NCBI RefSeq assembly: GCF_000239695.1
Contig: NZ_JH470338.1
Location: 1 to 64,000, forward strand
Origin: Actinomyces graevenitzii C83
Lineage (GTDB): Bacteria; Actinomycetota; Actinomycetes; Actinomycetales; Actinomycetaceae
Length of the DNA: 64,000 nucleotides
Reading direction: 5' to 3'
The notes beneath the pieces were generated by a model, which did not search any database, was not told where the DNA came from, and was given only the letters and a program-made list of their open reading frames with translations. Both the position numbers and the translations under genes were made by a program. Positions 47,042 through 56,960 of the stretch are shown here, one piece after another; position 1 is the first letter of the stretch, and the number at the start of each line of letters is the position of its first letter.

Positions 47042-49203
47042 CTGGCCAGCAGGAAGGACACAATCGCCACGCTGGAAACACCAGTGTGAGCTAGCGGCTT
47101 CTTGTCGCCCTTACCGGGAGCGGCCACAACGGTCTTGCCGGTGGTGGGAGCTGCGGTAGGCAGGGCGCTGGGGGCCATGGTCGGCAGCGGCACAGCAGTG
47201 GGGGCGCTGGTGGGGCCACTGGTAGGAGCAGCGGTCGGGTTCGGAGTCGGGTTAGGAGTCGGAACCGGGTTGACCGGGTTGTCCGGGTTGACCGTCTGCT
47301 TGTAGGACTTGATCGTGCAAATCTGCGGGTACTTGCCATCTTCCGGTACGACGCCCTCGTTGATGTACTTGAGGGTGATCTCGTTTACACAAGCGTACTT
47401 GGCAGCGTTGTTACCGAAAGCGGTGTGGGAGTCACCCTCAACGCTCAGCAGAGTACCGTGTACCAGCTCAGCCATGACCGGGCCGTTCTCGTACGGGGTG
47501 GCCGGGTCGTGAGTGGTAGAGATGATCAGAGTGTTAGGCAGGCCCTTGAGCTCGCCACCAGCCTGCAGGTTACCGGAGAACTTCCACAGGTCACAGGAGT
47601 CGGGGGAGCCGACCTTGTTGCCCGGAGCGCCCGGGTCCTGGAAGGGGGAGTACTTGAGGTAAATCTGGGTCAGGCGGTCAGACAGGCTCTGGTCGTAACC
47701 GTTGGGGTTAGCCGAGTCAGCACAGCGAATAACGGTGAAGGCAGCCTGCGAGGGGTCGTAGGTGCCGTCAGCGTTACGGCCGTCGTAAGAGTCAGCCAGA
47801 GACATGAACAGCGAACCGTTGTTGTAGTCAGAGACCAGTTCCATGGCCAAAGCAGCGTAAGGCCAGTAGGACTCGGCGTACAGGGCCTGACGCATACCGG
47901 TCAGGGCCAGGTCGAAGTTCAGGGTACGCCCATCGCTACCAGCCGGAATGGCCTTGGTGGTCAGCGGACGCATCATGTTCTGGAAGGCGCGAGTGGCCAC
48001 CGGGATGCTGGCGTCGTCGTCGGCCAGGTCGCCGTCGTGAGGCTGGTACTGAGCCTTACCCAGAGCACAGGTGGCCTTCTCATTCTCAAAGCGAGAACCC
48101 TTAACCAGACGCGGCATCAGGTCACCCCAGGTCTGACCGGAAGCATCCAGCTTCATGCACCAGTCGGAGAACTGGTTGAAGTTGTCCTGGAAGCCCTTAG
48201 CCTGACCCAGCAGAGCCGAGTTAGCGGCCTCAAGCTGTGCATCGGTGATCTTGGAGGAGTCAACGCGCTGACCACTCTTAGGGGCGGTGTTAGAAAGCGG
48301 GTCAACTACACCGTCAAGCACGATGTGCCCAGCGTTAGCCGGGAAGGTCTGCAGGTAGACGTAGCCCAGGCGGGTACCGTAGGAGTAACCCACGTAGTCC
48401 AGCTTGGTGGCGCCCATGATAGAGCGCAGGGTGTCGATGTCACGCACGGCGGTGGAGGTGCCCAGGTGGTAGAGCAGGTCCTTACGGCCTTCAGCGTCAA
48501 AACCGAAGATGCGGCCGGTGTTGTTGAAGCAGCCGTTGACAGAGTTCTCAGTGCCAGCGCGCAGCTTCTTAGCGATCTCCTCAGGGGTGCCGGTGTAGAG
48601 CAGCTCACGGGCCTTGTCGCGCTCAGCGTTAGTCTCACACTGGGCGAAAGGTAGGGAGACACCCACGCCGCGAGGGTCAAAACCAATCAGGTCGTGGGTC
48701 TCGTTGAGCTTGCCGATAGCACCAGCATCGTTCTGGTAGGCCATCACCAGGTCCACACCCGAGCCGCCGGGGCCGCCGGGGTTAAAGAAAACCGGGGAGG
48801 CGTTGGTGCCCTTGGCGGGTACCTTCACCACGGCCACAGCGATGGTGGCGCCGTTGGGTTTGGAGTAGTCCACGGGCACAATCGCGTAACCGCACACAGC
48901 GCGGGTAGCTTCCTTGCCCATGGCCTCACAGTTAGCCTTGGAGAATTCAATCTTCTGGCTGTAGAAGGACTCTAGGCCAGCGGGCACAGTTCCGGTAGAG
49001 CTACCCCCAGCCTTGGGGGCACCAATACGGTAGGTGTTCTCACCAGTCTTGAACTGGGCGGCGGAGGCGGGCAGAGCCGCAGCCAACTCAGCGTCACTTG
49101 CTGACGAAGCATCTGCCGCAGCGGCCACGGGGGCCAGCAGCGCAGCAGCAAGAGGCAGCGCTGTCAAAGCGGTTAGGCGACGCCGTATCGTAGTAATACG
49201 CAT
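46996..49203 (-). CDS. secreted, sortase-anchored tripeptidyl-aminopeptidase-like hydrolase
   Basis: 735 aa. Sec signal peptide (RRRLTALTALPLAAALLAPV, ~res 8-27). Alpha/beta-hydrolase of the SCO-type TAP/SlpD family: FFNPGGPGGSGVDL (oxyanion region, ~res 137), nucleophile Ser in YVGYSYGTRLGYV (~res 271), Asp in ISTTHDPATPYENG (~res 555) and His in VEGDSHTAFGNN (~res 585). A Pro/Thr-rich stalk (~res 635-695) leads to the cell-wall sorting signal LAHTG, a hydrophobic helix and RSRRKEA. LAxTG is the form read by class E sortases. Probably cleaves N-terminal tripeptides outside the cell. Confidence 0.9.
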   Translation of the reverse strand: MRITTIRRRLTALTALPLAAALLAPVAAAADASSASDAELAAALPASAAQFKTGENTYRIGAPKAGGSSTGTVPAGLESFYSQKIEFSKANCEAMGKEATRAVCGYAIVPVDYSKPNGATIAVAVVKVPAKGTNASPVFFNPGGPGGSGVDLVMAYQNDAGAIGKLNETHDLIGFDPRGVGVSLPFAQCETNAERDKARELLYTGTPEEIAKKLRAGTENSVNGCFNNTGRIFGFDAEGRKDLLYHLGTSTAVRDIDTLRSIMGATKLDYVGYSYGTRLGYVYLQTFPANAGHIVLDGVVDPLSNTAPKSGQRVDSSKITDAQLEAANSALLGQAKGFQDNFNQFSDWCMKLDASGQTWGDLMPRLVKGSRFENEKATCALGKAQYQPHDGDLADDDASIPVATRAFQNMMRPLTTKAIPAGSDGRTLNFDLALTGMRQALYAESYWPYAALAMELVSDYNNGSLFMSLADSYDGRNADGTYDPSQAAFTVIRCADSANPNGYDQSLSDRLTQIYLKYSPFQDPGAPGNKVGSPDSCDLWKFSGNLQAGGELKGLPNTLIISTTHDPATPYENGPVMAELVHGTLLSVEGDSHTAFGNNAAKYACVNEITLKYINEGVVPEDGKYPQICTIKSYKQTVNPDNPVNPVPTPNPTPNPTAAPTSGPTSAPTAVPLPTMAPSALPTAAPTTGKTVVAAPGKGDKKPLAHTGVSSVAIVSFLLASLGGVAVLRSRRKEA

Positions 49204-49287
49204 AGCATTCCTAAAATTGGGTTTACATTTAGTTGCCGAGCAACCTATGTGCCATCCTAGTTCACCAATTGCACTACGCGCAGAAAA

Positions 49288-49320
49288 TCCCCGTGCTGAA
49301 AAGCTAAATCAGCACGGGGA
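49288..49320 (-). terminator. terminator of trpS
   Basis: TCCCCGTGCTGA (minus 49320-49309) with TCAGCACGGGGA (49299-49288), followed by TTTTC on the minus strand. Confidence 0.85.
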
Positions 49321-49361
49321 CTAGTCCCCAAGTAGGGACGGTAGATGGTTTTTAGTTATCT

Positions 49362-50480
49362 TTAGTAATCCATCTTCATGGCCTTGCGGACATTGTCTAA
49401 TGTCTCATTTGCCACTTGGTTGGCCTTGTCATTACCGGCGTGAAGTACTTCCAGTAGGTAGTCCTCATTGTCAGCCAGCTCCTGGCGGCGCTGACGGATG
49501 GGGGCGAAGTAGTCGTTAATGGCCTCAGTAACCAGGGCCTTGAGCTTGCCCGCGCCGCCGTCGCCAATTTCTTCAGCCAACTCACGCGGATCGCGGCCGT
49601 TACACAGCGAAGCCAGCATCAGCAGGTTAGAAACCTCAGGGCGCTCGCAGGGGTCGTAAGTAATGGTGCGCTGGGAGTCAGTCTTAGCCTTCTTAATCAG
49701 CTTGGCGGTCTGATCAGCGTTCATACGGATCTCAATGGTGTTGCCGCGAGACTTGCTCATCTTGGCCCCATCTAGCCCTAGCAGTAGGGGGGCCTCGCTT
49801 AGCAGGGCTTCAGGACGGCGGAACACCGGGTGCTTCTTGTCGGCGCGTCCGTAGCGCTTGTCAAAACGCTGGGCAATCAGGCGGGCCTGCTCCAGGTGCG
49901 GCAGCTGATCTTTACCTACCGGCACCAAATTGGCCTGGCAGAACAAAATGTCTGCGGCCTGGTGTACCGGGTAGGTGAGCATAAGCCCACTCATAGCGCG
50001 CCCGTCGGTGGCCTCAAGCTCAGCCTTAACGGTGGGGTTGCGATGTAGTTCAGACTCGGTAACTAGTGATAGGAAGGGCAGCATTAGCTGGTTTAGGGCC
50101 GGCACGGCCGAGTGGGTGAAGATAGTGGAACGTTCAGGGTCCACACCCACCGCCAAAGCGTCAGCAACCAGCGACAAAACCCGCTCACGCAGCGGGCCTA
50201 CGCCGTCGCGGTCGGTAATTACCTGGTAATCGGCAACCAAAATCCACGTATCTACATTGGCGTCCTGGAGCTGTTTCCAAGACTGCATAGTGCCAAAGTA
50301 ATGGCCTAGGTGTAGGTGCCCGGTAGGACGAGCACCGGTGAGCATCCGGAAATATTCGGGATGCTCACCGATCTGGGCGGCAATTTCTTCACTGCGCGCC
50401 TGGGTGCGCCGCAAAGAAGCCTCGTCAGTGGAATTGGCTAGCGCCTGTTCTGCCTTAGTTGGCTGTGTCGACTGCGTCAT
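49362..50480 (-). CDS. trpS: tryptophan-tRNA ligase
   Basis: 372 aa. Class I: HIGH-equivalent GHLHLGHYFG (~res 53-62), KMSKSRGNTIEI (~res 239, KMSKS), and tryptophan-pocket YPVHQAADILFC (~res 166-177). The N-terminus has a ~40-residue extension. ATG 50480 is preferred over 50489: TACAAT lies 7 bp upstream, so the mRNA is probably leaderless; 50489 lies inside this promoter element. Promoter and start lie within the glgX 3' end (the gene overlaps glgX by 26 bp). Confidence 0.95.
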   Translation of the reverse strand: MTQSTQPTKAEQALANSTDEASLRRTQARSEEIAAQIGEHPEYFRMLTGARPTGHLHLGHYFGTMQSWKQLQDANVDTWILVADYQVITDRDGVGPLRERVLSLVADALAVGVDPERSTIFTHSAVPALNQLMLPFLSLVTESELHRNPTVKAELEATDGRAMSGLMLTYPVHQAADILFCQANLVPVGKDQLPHLEQARLIAQRFDKRYGRADKKHPVFRRPEALLSEAPLLLGLDGAKMSKSRGNTIEIRMNADQTAKLIKKAKTDSQRTITYDPCERPEVSNLLMLASLCNGRDPRELAEEIGDGGAGKLKALVTEAINDYFAPIRQRRQELADNEDYLLEVLHAGNDKANQVANETLDNVRKAMKMDY

Positions 50481-52791
50481 GAGCCCCATTGTAACGGGCC
50501 TGACGCTTAGGCTTAGTCAGGTAGATACGCATGCTCAGGGGCGACAAAGCAATCATGGAGCCAGGCTGAGCCAGTGAGGTGGCCACAGAGTCCGTGTCGT
50601 CGTCGTCATCATCATCATCAAGCAGGGCGTAATCAGCGTGGGGGGTGTCCCAAACCGAGTACCAAGCCAGTTCGTAGTCGTCGCCGCGCCCGGCAGGAAG
50701 CTTAATTTCATGCGGGTTGAGTGTGCCGTTAATCAAGATCAGGGCGTCGACGTCGCCAAAAGGCTTACCCGAGCGCAGCATGGAAAGTACACGGGTGTAG
50801 TTGTCATGCCACTGCTCAGGGCGCATGAGGTTACCGGTGATGTCGTACCAGGACAGGTCGGGAATCTTGTCTCCGGGGGCAACCTGGCCGGTAGCGAATT
50901 GGCTTCGGCGCAGCGCCGGGTGCTGCTGACGCAGCTTAATTAGGTAGCTGGTGGTGGCAATTAGTTCTTTTTGCCAAGTCTTTAAGTTCCAGTCGTACCA
51001 GGAAATCTCGTTATCTTGGCAGTAGGCGTTGTTGTTACCACCCTGGGTGCGGCCAAACTCGTCACCACCTAGCAGCATGGGAGTGCCAGAGGAGATGAAC
51101 AAGGTGCCCAGTAGGTTACGCGCGTTACGCAAACGCATCATGTTGACGGTTTCAGCGCCAGGAACCTGGTCTGCTTCACCATCAAAATCATGGTGGTTCC
51201 AAGAACGGTTATCCCAGGTGCCGTCGCGGTTGTCCTCTCCGTTGGCAACATTGTTCTTGTGGTTGTAAGTGGTTAGATCATGCAGGGTGAAACCATCATG
51301 GGCGGTAACGAAGTTCACACTGGCTAGCGGGGTGCGGCCGTGCACGGTGTCACCCCAGGCGAACAGGTCTGCGCTACCAGCAATGCGGGTAGCTAGCTCA
51401 CGGGCGTCATGGCCGTTGTTGCCGTGACTCATTTCCTTGGGGTCACTGAGCCAGAATTCACGTAGAGCCCCACGGTAGCGGTCGTTCCAGTCGAGGAATG
51501 GGATGGGGAACTCGCCGGTGCGCCAGCCGCCCGGGCCCACATCCCAAGGTTCAGCAATCAGCAGCTTGGAACACAAAACCGGGTCGGTAGTCATGGCCAC
51601 CAGCAGCGGGTGGTCGCGGCGCCACTCACCGGCGTGACGGCCCAGGGTTACCGCTAGGTCGAAACGGAAACCATCCACACCCATCTCGCTAACCCAGTAA
51701 CGCAGCGAGTCTAAGGTGAGGCGGATAGCTTGGCGGTTACGGAAGTCTACGGTGTTACCGGTGCCGGTCACGTCTAAATACTGGCGCTTGTTTACCGGAT
51801 CGTGCAGGTAGTAGCCCAGGTCATCGAAGCCACGCAGGGACAGTGTGGGGCCATCAAAGCCACCTTCAGCGGTGTGGTTGTAAACCACATCCAAAACTAC
51901 TTCCAGCCCGGCCTCGTGCAGGGCGGAGACCATGGCACGCACTTCATTAAGCACTGCCTGGGGGCCGCTTTCCTGGGCGGCCTTGGTGGCATAGGTGGGC
52001 TCAGGGGCAAAGTAAGACAAGGTGGCGTAACCCCAGTAGTTGCTAAGGCCACGGCGGGTTAGCCAGGGTTCGTCGAACTTGGCGTGGATAGGCAGTAGCT
52101 CAATGGTGGTTACACCCAGGTTCTTTAGGTACTCAATCATCACCGGGTGGGCTACCCCTGCGTAGGTGCCGCGTAGCTGCTCAGGAATAGCTTCTAGCTG
52201 CTTGGTTAGCCCCACCACGTGAGTTTCGTAAATTACGCGCTTATCGGCACTGATGCGCGGAGAGGGGGCAACCGGCTGGTAGTTAGGGTCAGCCACCACA
52301 CCAATAGCTGCGTAGGGCAGGGAATCTAGCTCAGAAATCTCCCAATCTGCCCTGGTGGGTAGGCCATGCTCGTTTACCTTGTGGGCGTACAGGGAGTCAT
52401 CTAGGACCGCTTTAGTGGCTAGCGCCTTGGCATAAGGGTCTAGCAGGAACTTGCGGGGGTTGTAACGCAAGCCCTCGTTGGGGTTCCAGGGCCCGTAAAC
52501 GCGGTAGCCGTAGCGCTGGCCGGGACCTAGGCCGCTAATGTGAGCTGACCAGGAACCGGTAAGGTGGTCGTGCATGCCGATACGGCGTTCGCGCAGGTCA
52601 GCACCCTCGCCGTCGATCAAGCACAGATCAACTGCACTTGCACCAGGGGCGTTCACTACGAAATCGACCCCGTCGTCGTTAAGCGTAGCGCCCAAAACGT
52701 AGGGGTTTAATGCTGCCTGTTCGCTTAGCGGGGCGGGCAGTAGAACTTCCTCATCGGTTTGCATATGACACACAGGGTTATTGTCTCTCAT
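50455..52791 (-). CDS. glgX: glycogen debranching enzyme GlgX
   Basis: 778 aa, GH13_11. CBM48-like N-domain, then DVVYNHTAEGG (~res 309), GFRFDLAVTLGRH (nucleophile Asp, ~res 379), LIAEPWDVG (acid Glu, ~res 413), FVTAHDGFTLHD (~res 485). Hydrolyses alpha-1,6 branches of glycogen stubs. A poly-Asp run of eight (~res 737-744), encoded by a GAT/GAC triplet tract (forward-strand 50597-50620), is an odd insertion near the C-terminus. Start uncertain: ATG 52791 or 52764; no SD clear. Confidence 0.93.
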   Translation of the reverse strand: MRDNNPVCHMQTDEEVLLPAPLSEQAALNPYVLGATLNDDGVDFVVNAPGASAVDLCLIDGEGADLRERRIGMHDHLTGSWSAHISGLGPGQRYGYRVYGPWNPNEGLRYNPRKFLLDPYAKALATKAVLDDSLYAHKVNEHGLPTRADWEISELDSLPYAAIGVVADPNYQPVAPSPRISADKRVIYETHVVGLTKQLEAIPEQLRGTYAGVAHPVMIEYLKNLGVTTIELLPIHAKFDEPWLTRRGLSNYWGYATLSYFAPEPTYATKAAQESGPQAVLNEVRAMVSALHEAGLEVVLDVVYNHTAEGGFDGPTLSLRGFDDLGYYLHDPVNKRQYLDVTGTGNTVDFRNRQAIRLTLDSLRYWVSEMGVDGFRFDLAVTLGRHAGEWRRDHPLLVAMTTDPVLCSKLLIAEPWDVGPGGWRTGEFPIPFLDWNDRYRGALREFWLSDPKEMSHGNNGHDARELATRIAGSADLFAWGDTVHGRTPLASVNFVTAHDGFTLHDLTTYNHKNNVANGEDNRDGTWDNRSWNHHDFDGEADQVPGAETVNMMRLRNARNLLGTLFISSGTPMLLGGDEFGRTQGGNNNAYCQDNEISWYDWNLKTWQKELIATTSYLIKLRQQHPALRRSQFATGQVAPGDKIPDLSWYDITGNLMRPEQWHDNYTRVLSMLRSGKPFGDVDALILINGTLNPHEIKLPAGRGDDYELAWYSVWDTPHADYALLDDDDDDDDTDSVATSLAQPGSMIALSPLSMRIYLTKPKRQARYNGAHDAVDTAN
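50488..50493 (-). promoter_or_regulatory. -10 box, leaderless start of trpS
   Basis: Minus-strand TACAAT, 7 bp before ATG 50480; 5 of 6 match to TATAAT. Confidence 0.6.
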
Positions 52792-52947
52792 TTTGAACCA
52801 GCTTGGGACAAGATAAATATTACGTACTTATTACAGGTACAGCTCACATGTATTTGTGCACTGAGCTAATCAAGCCAATTGTGAAACGCTAGGCGTGAGG
52901 CTGGCCTAACATGGTGTTGCTGGCGGGCCTGTGGCAGTCTATTTGCT

Positions 52948-53706
52948 ATGAAAATTGTGGTCTGCGTGAAGCACGTACCGGATGTGCAATCCGAACGTCG
53001 CCTTGAAGATGAGCGCCTAGTGCGCGGTGAGGACGATGTTCTAAACGAACTAGATGAAAACGCCGTTGAGGCGGCGGTGTCTTTAGTAGAAGAGCACGAC
53101 GGCGAAGTTGTGGCCCTGTCTATGGGCCCTGAAGATGCTGAAGAAGGTTTGCGTCGCGCCCTGCAAATGGGTGCAGATAGTGCCGTTTTGGTTAGCGATG
53201 AGGCGTTGGCTGGTTCCGACGTCGTCGCTACCGCCCGCGTTTTGGCTGCGGCAATTGAAAAAATCGGTGAGGTTGACCTGGTTATCACCGGTATGGCCTC
53301 GCTAGACTCGATGAGCGCTATGCTGCCGGGCGCGTTGGCTTCCGCTTTGGATCTACCGGCCCTGACCATGGCCCACAGCCTTGAGGTTGAGGGAGATGTA
53401 GTAAACGTGCAGCGCAACCTGGGCACTGTGCACGAAGTTTTGCGCGCCCAGCTGCCGGCCCTGGTGTCTGTAACCGACCAGGCCAACGACCCGCGTTACC
53501 CCAACTTTGCAGCCATGCGCGCGGCTAAGAAGAAGCCGCTGGAAACCTGGGATCTTAGCGATCTAGGTATTGAGCCGGCCCCCGGCGTCATTGAAATGGT
53601 TGACGCTCAGGCCCGCCCGGCCCGTAGCGGTGGCGTAATCGTTACCGACGCCGGTGAAGCCGGTAAGCAGCTAGCTACCTGGCTAGTGGAAAACAAGCTG
53701 GTGTGA
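52948..53706 (+). CDS. etfB: electron transfer flavoprotein beta subunit
   Basis: 252 aa. N-terminus MKIVVCVKHVPDVQSE, NELDENAVEAAVSLVEEH, AMP/FAD signature region in LDLPALTMAHSLEVEGD (~res 137) and ALVSVTDQANDPRYPNFAAMRAAKKKP (here res 169-190). Carries electrons from dehydrogenases to quinone with EtfA. No clear SD; CAGTCT 7 bp upstream is a weak leaderless candidate. Inverted half-sites AGCTCA/TGAGCT (52840-52866) lie upstream. Confidence 0.94.
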   Translation: MKIVVCVKHVPDVQSERRLEDERLVRGEDDVLNELDENAVEAAVSLVEEHDGEVVALSMGPEDAEEGLRRALQMGADSAVLVSDEALAGSDVVATARVLAAAIEKIGEVDLVITGMASLDSMSAMLPGALASALDLPALTMAHSLEVEGDVVNVQRNLGTVHEVLRAQLPALVSVTDQANDPRYPNFAAMRAAKKKPLETWDLSDLGIEPAPGVIEMVDAQARPARSGGVIVTDAGEAGKQLATWLVENKLV

Positions 53707-53720
53707 GGGGAGAAGCCAAT

Positions 53721-54692
53721 ATGTTAGACGCTACGATTTTGGTGGCTGGTGGGCTAAGTGACGGCGCCCCCAGTGCTGCTGCCGTTGAACTACTAACTGC
53801 CGCCCGCTCGCTGACCAGCGCCGCTGTGGTGGCCGTGGTTTCGGGTAAGGTCGACGCCGCCGCTTGGGGTAACTATGGTGCCAGCCGCGTGCTGGTGGCT
53901 GATTACGCCGGGGCTGACGAGCTGGTTTCTGCCGCTGGGGCTGACGCAGTAATTGCTGCCGCCCACGAGGTTAAGCCTGCCCTGATTTTGCTGGGTAGTG
54001 ACCACCGCGCCAAGGAAATCGCTGGTCGCGCCGCCGTTAAGCTAGCCAGCGCCTGCATCGCTGACGCCGCCTGTCTGGAGGTTGTTGACCAGCATGTGCG
54101 CGCCTCCAAGCTGGTACTTTCGGGTTCTTGGAACACCACTTTTGACCTGCGCGCTGACTCTGGCGCCAACCCGCCGCTGGTGTGCCTGCGCGCCGGCGCG
54201 GTAGAGGCTGAGCCCTGTGGTGGGGCTGCGGCCCAGGTTGAGACCCTGGCGGTGAGCGTAAGCCAGGCCGCTAAGCGTGTTGAGGTAGTTAGCCACACCG
54301 AAGATGAGGCTGCTGCCGGCCCGCAGCTGGCTCAGGCCCGCACTGTGGTGGTTGGTGGTCGCGGTGTCGACGGCGACTTTGACCTGGTCCGTTCGCTTGC
54401 GCAGCTGCTTAACGGAGCTGTGGGCGCCACTCGCGTGGCCTGCGATGAGGGCTGGATTGAGCGCTCAGCGCAGGTAGGCCAGACCGGTGAAACTATTGCC
54501 CCGCGCCTATACATTGGCCTGGGTGTTTCTGGAGCTGTGCACCACACCAGTGGTATTCAGGGCGCCGGCACTATTGTGGCCATCTGTGACGATTCTGAAG
54601 CCCCCATCTTTGAGATGGCAGACTTTGGCGTGGTTGGCGACGTGTCCACGGTGGTACCTCAGCTGATTGAGGAGCTAGCCAAGACTCGCTAA
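53721..54692 (+). CDS. etfA: electron transfer flavoprotein alpha subunit
   Basis: 323 aa. C-terminal FAD-binding signature: LYIGLGVSGAVHHTSGIQGA (~res 261-280) with IVAICDDSEAPIFEMADFGVVGD. Start ATG 53721 after GAGGGGAG (53705-53712). Forms the FAD-holding heterodimer with EtfB. 14 bp after etfB. Confidence 0.95.
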   Translation: MLDATILVAGGLSDGAPSAAAVELLTAARSLTSAAVVAVVSGKVDAAAWGNYGASRVLVADYAGADELVSAAGADAVIAAAHEVKPALILLGSDHRAKEIAGRAAVKLASACIADAACLEVVDQHVRASKLVLSGSWNTTFDLRADSGANPPLVCLRAGAVEAEPCGGAAAQVETLAVSVSQAAKRVEVVSHTEDEAAAGPQLAQARTVVVGGRGVDGDFDLVRSLAQLLNGAVGATRVACDEGWIERSAQVGQTGETIAPRLYIGLGVSGAVHHTSGIQGAGTIVAICDDSEAPIFEMADFGVVGDVSTVVPQLIEELAKTR

Positions 54693-54713
54693 CTGGCCTG
54701 TTAGCTAAAAACC

Positions 54714-54744
54714 TTGGCCCCGGTTAGTAACTAACCGGGGCCAA
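54714..54744 (+). terminator. terminator of etfBA
   Basis: TTGGCCCCGGTTAG (54714-54727) and CTAACCGGGGCCAA (54731-54744), 3-nt loop. The following ~150 bp to mnmA hold only G/T-rich simple sequence (CTTTGTGGG repeats near 54758-54778). Confidence 0.85.
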
Positions 54745-54895
54745 CGCTTTGTTTGTGAGCTTTGTGGGCTTTGTGGGCACCTGCGCCTGCGCGGGTGGTT
54801 GGCCCTGTGGGGCCAAGCGCCAGCTACTTTGGTTCTGGCCAGCTCGGCATGGCTGGCGCAGTTGGTGGGGCGCTTTCTAGGCGCGGTGGCTTGTT

Positions 54896-55987
54896 CTAGG
54901 CCACGGTGGCTTGGGCTAGTACGCGCTCGCCGTCGTAAACCACTAGTGACTGGCCTGCCGCAATGCCGCGCACCGGCTCTTGCAGCTGGGCTTCCAAGGT
55001 GGCGGCCTGGGTGTCGAGCTTTACCTGTGCGGGCACGGCCCGCCCGTGGGCGCGCAGCTGCAAGCTCACGTGCTCCCAATCGGCGTCATCAACCAAAGTG
55101 ATCAAGTCAGTGGCGCTGACCGTGGTGCGGCTAAGCAGCTGGGCTGGGCCTACCACCACCTGGTTAGTGGCGGGGCGAGTTTCTAAAACGTAGCGCGGGC
55201 GCCCATCGGCAGCCGGATGGTCTAGTCCCAAGCCTTTACGCTGGCCAATAGTGAAACCGTAGTAGCCCTGGTGGGTGCCTAGCACGTTTCCTTCAGGGTC
55301 AACCATCTGGCCTTCTTGTACACCCAGGTTGCGCTGAAGGAAACCACGCGTGTCGCCGTCGGCCACAAAACAAATATCGTAAGAGTCAGGCTTACTGGCT
55401 ACCGGCAGGCCCCTCCGGGCGGCCTCGGCGCGCACCGCAGCCTTGTTTTCTACATCTCCCAGCGGGAAAATCGCCCGTGAAAGGGCTTGGCGGCCCGAAA
55501 CAGCCAGCACATAAGACTGGTCCTTGACGGTGTCTACCGCTCGGCGCAGCTCCAACTGGCTGGTGTCTCCAGGCTTGCCGCTGGCGGCGCCGCCACTAAT
55601 GCGGGCATAGTGTCCGGTGGCTACCGCGTCAAAGCCCAGCGTCATGGCGCGCTCTAGTAAAACATCAAATTTGACTCGCTCATTGCAACGAATGCAGGGG
55701 TTGGGGGTGCGTCCAGCGCGGTACTCGGCTAGGAAATCCTCGATTACTAGCGCCTCAAATTCTTCCGATAGGTCCCACACATAGAAGGGGATACCCAGCA
55801 CATCTGCGGCTCGGCGTGCGTCGGAGGCGTCTTCAATCGAGCAGCAGCCACGTGAACCTGAGCGTGATTGGGCGCGGTTGCGTGAAAGGGCCATATGTAC
55901 GCCGACGACGTCGTAGCCAGCTTCCACGCAGCGTGCGGCGGCCACCGCAGAATCCACTCCACCACTAAGTGCCGCCAAAACACGCAT
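54896..55987 (-). CDS. mnmA: tRNA-specific 2-thiouridylase MnmA
   Basis: 363 aa. PP-loop [15 protein letters not shown] (~res 6-20), first catalytic Cys in [13 protein letters not shown] (~res 97), second in [16 protein letters not shown] (~res 205), GQRKGLG (~res 251). Thiolates U34 of Lys/Glu/Gln tRNAs with ATP and persulfide. Very strong RBS AGGAGGAAAAT. An IscS-like desulfurase gene lies 2.2 kb upstream on the same strand, as often for this pathway. Confidence 0.96.
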   Translation of the reverse strand: MRVLAALSGGVDSAVAAARCVEAGYDVVGVHMALSRNRAQSRSGSRGCCSIEDASDARRAADVLGIPFYVWDLSEEFEALVIEDFLAEYRAGRTPNPCIRCNERVKFDVLLERAMTLGFDAVATGHYARISGGAASGKPGDTSQLELRRAVDTVKDQSYVLAVSGRQALSRAIFPLGDVENKAAVRAEAARRGLPVASKPDSYDICFVADGDTRGFLQRNLGVQEGQMVDPEGNVLGTHQGYYGFTIGQRKGLGLDHPAADGRPRYVLETRPATNQVVVGPAQLLSRTTVSATDLITLVDDADWEHVSLQLRAHGRAVPAQVKLDTQAATLEAQLQEPVRGIAAGQSLVVYDGERVLAQATVA

Positions 55988-56161
55988 ATTTTCCTCCTAA
56001 AGATTGGGGTGTTTGCACCCTTTAAACCAGCAAAGCCAGACTTTAGGGGAGTAAAGGTTTAAGCGTCAATTGAAATCAGCGCGTGGTGAGCGCTCTATCA
56101 AAACTGCCGTTGGGCACTGGCTGTTGGTGAAACTGCAGCCCGGCGTTCACTCTGGCTGCTC

Positions 56162-56800
56162 TTAGCGGCGCGGCCAGCTTTCGCAGGCAATGCCGTTACC
56201 GTTGGGGTCTAGGCCGCGACGGTAACCGGGCTGGCCCCAATAGATAGGGGTGGCTCCGGCGTAGTAGGCATCACGGCAGCTGCGATAGTAGGCCTCATTG
56301 GAGCGGTCAAGGTTGCGCGGACGGTGCGGGCGCACCTTAGTTTCAGGGGACTGGGCAGTGGTGGGCTGGGTGACAGGGTGCTGCTCTGTGCTAGTAGTAG
56401 GAGCAGAAGTGGGGATAGTTATATTTGGCTGCTGCTGAACGGGTGCTTGCGTTGGGGCGCTAACAGTAGGTTCTGGGGCGGCGCTAGTGCTGTGTTCTGG
56501 GGTGGGGGTAGGCTCTGCCTCAAAGGTGGGCTCTTCAGTGGGGGTTGCGGTAGCCGCAGGCAAGGGAGAGTCCTTTGGCTTTGGTTTAACTAACCCTGCC
56601 GCCAAGGGTTTAGCTGTTGGCGTGGGGGTGTGAGTGGTTGCCGCAACTTGAGGGGTGCCGCCTTTAGATTTTGCGGCAGGCGCGCACATGCTCAAACCGG
56701 TTAGCAAAGCCACAACCATAACTGCGGCAATTACTAAGGTATAGAACTTGGTTTTAACGTCTCGATCCCACTGACTAAATGGTACGAATCGTATATTCAA
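56162..56800 (-). CDS. membrane-anchored Excalibur-domain protein
   Basis: 212 aa. One N-terminal membrane segment (YTLVIAAVMVVALLTGLSM, ~res 20-38), a long Pro/Thr/Glu-rich linker (~res 45-160), then a C-terminal Excalibur domain: YRSCRDAYYAGATPIYWGQPGYRRGLDPNGNGIACES (res ~170-208; two Cys and a DxNxNGxxC calcium-loop-like motif). Likely extracellular; role unknown, often with nucleases or wall proteins. TTG start chosen because GGAGGTG lies just upstream. Confidence 0.85.
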   Translation of the reverse strand: MNIRFVPFSQWDRDVKTKFYTLVIAAVMVVALLTGLSMCAPAAKSKGGTPQVAATTHTPTPTAKPLAAGLVKPKPKDSPLPAATATPTEEPTFEAEPTPTPEHSTSAAPEPTVSAPTQAPVQQQPNITIPTSAPTTSTEQHPVTQPTTAQSPETKVRPHRPRNLDRSNEAYYRSCRDAYYAGATPIYWGQPGYRRGLDPNGNGIACESWPRR

Positions 56801-56960
56801 TTTCTACACCTCCTGTTCTTACATGTGCGCTACCGCCGAATTTTTGAGCTGGGGAGCGCGGCTGGACTAAACCAGCCAATAAATTAATAACAAATTTGGC
56901 TGGAAGTAGTCTGAGAATAACCTGGAAGTGGGGGTTTATTAGGTCAAACAGTAATATTTG

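Noticed and set aside
47425..48654. 409-codon open frame opposite the sortase-anchored peptidase gene
   Set aside because: Its sequence is the antisense of a well-conserved alpha/beta hydrolase, with Val/Gly-biased composition, no RBS and no recognisable domain. Long antisense frames are expected in GC-rich genes.
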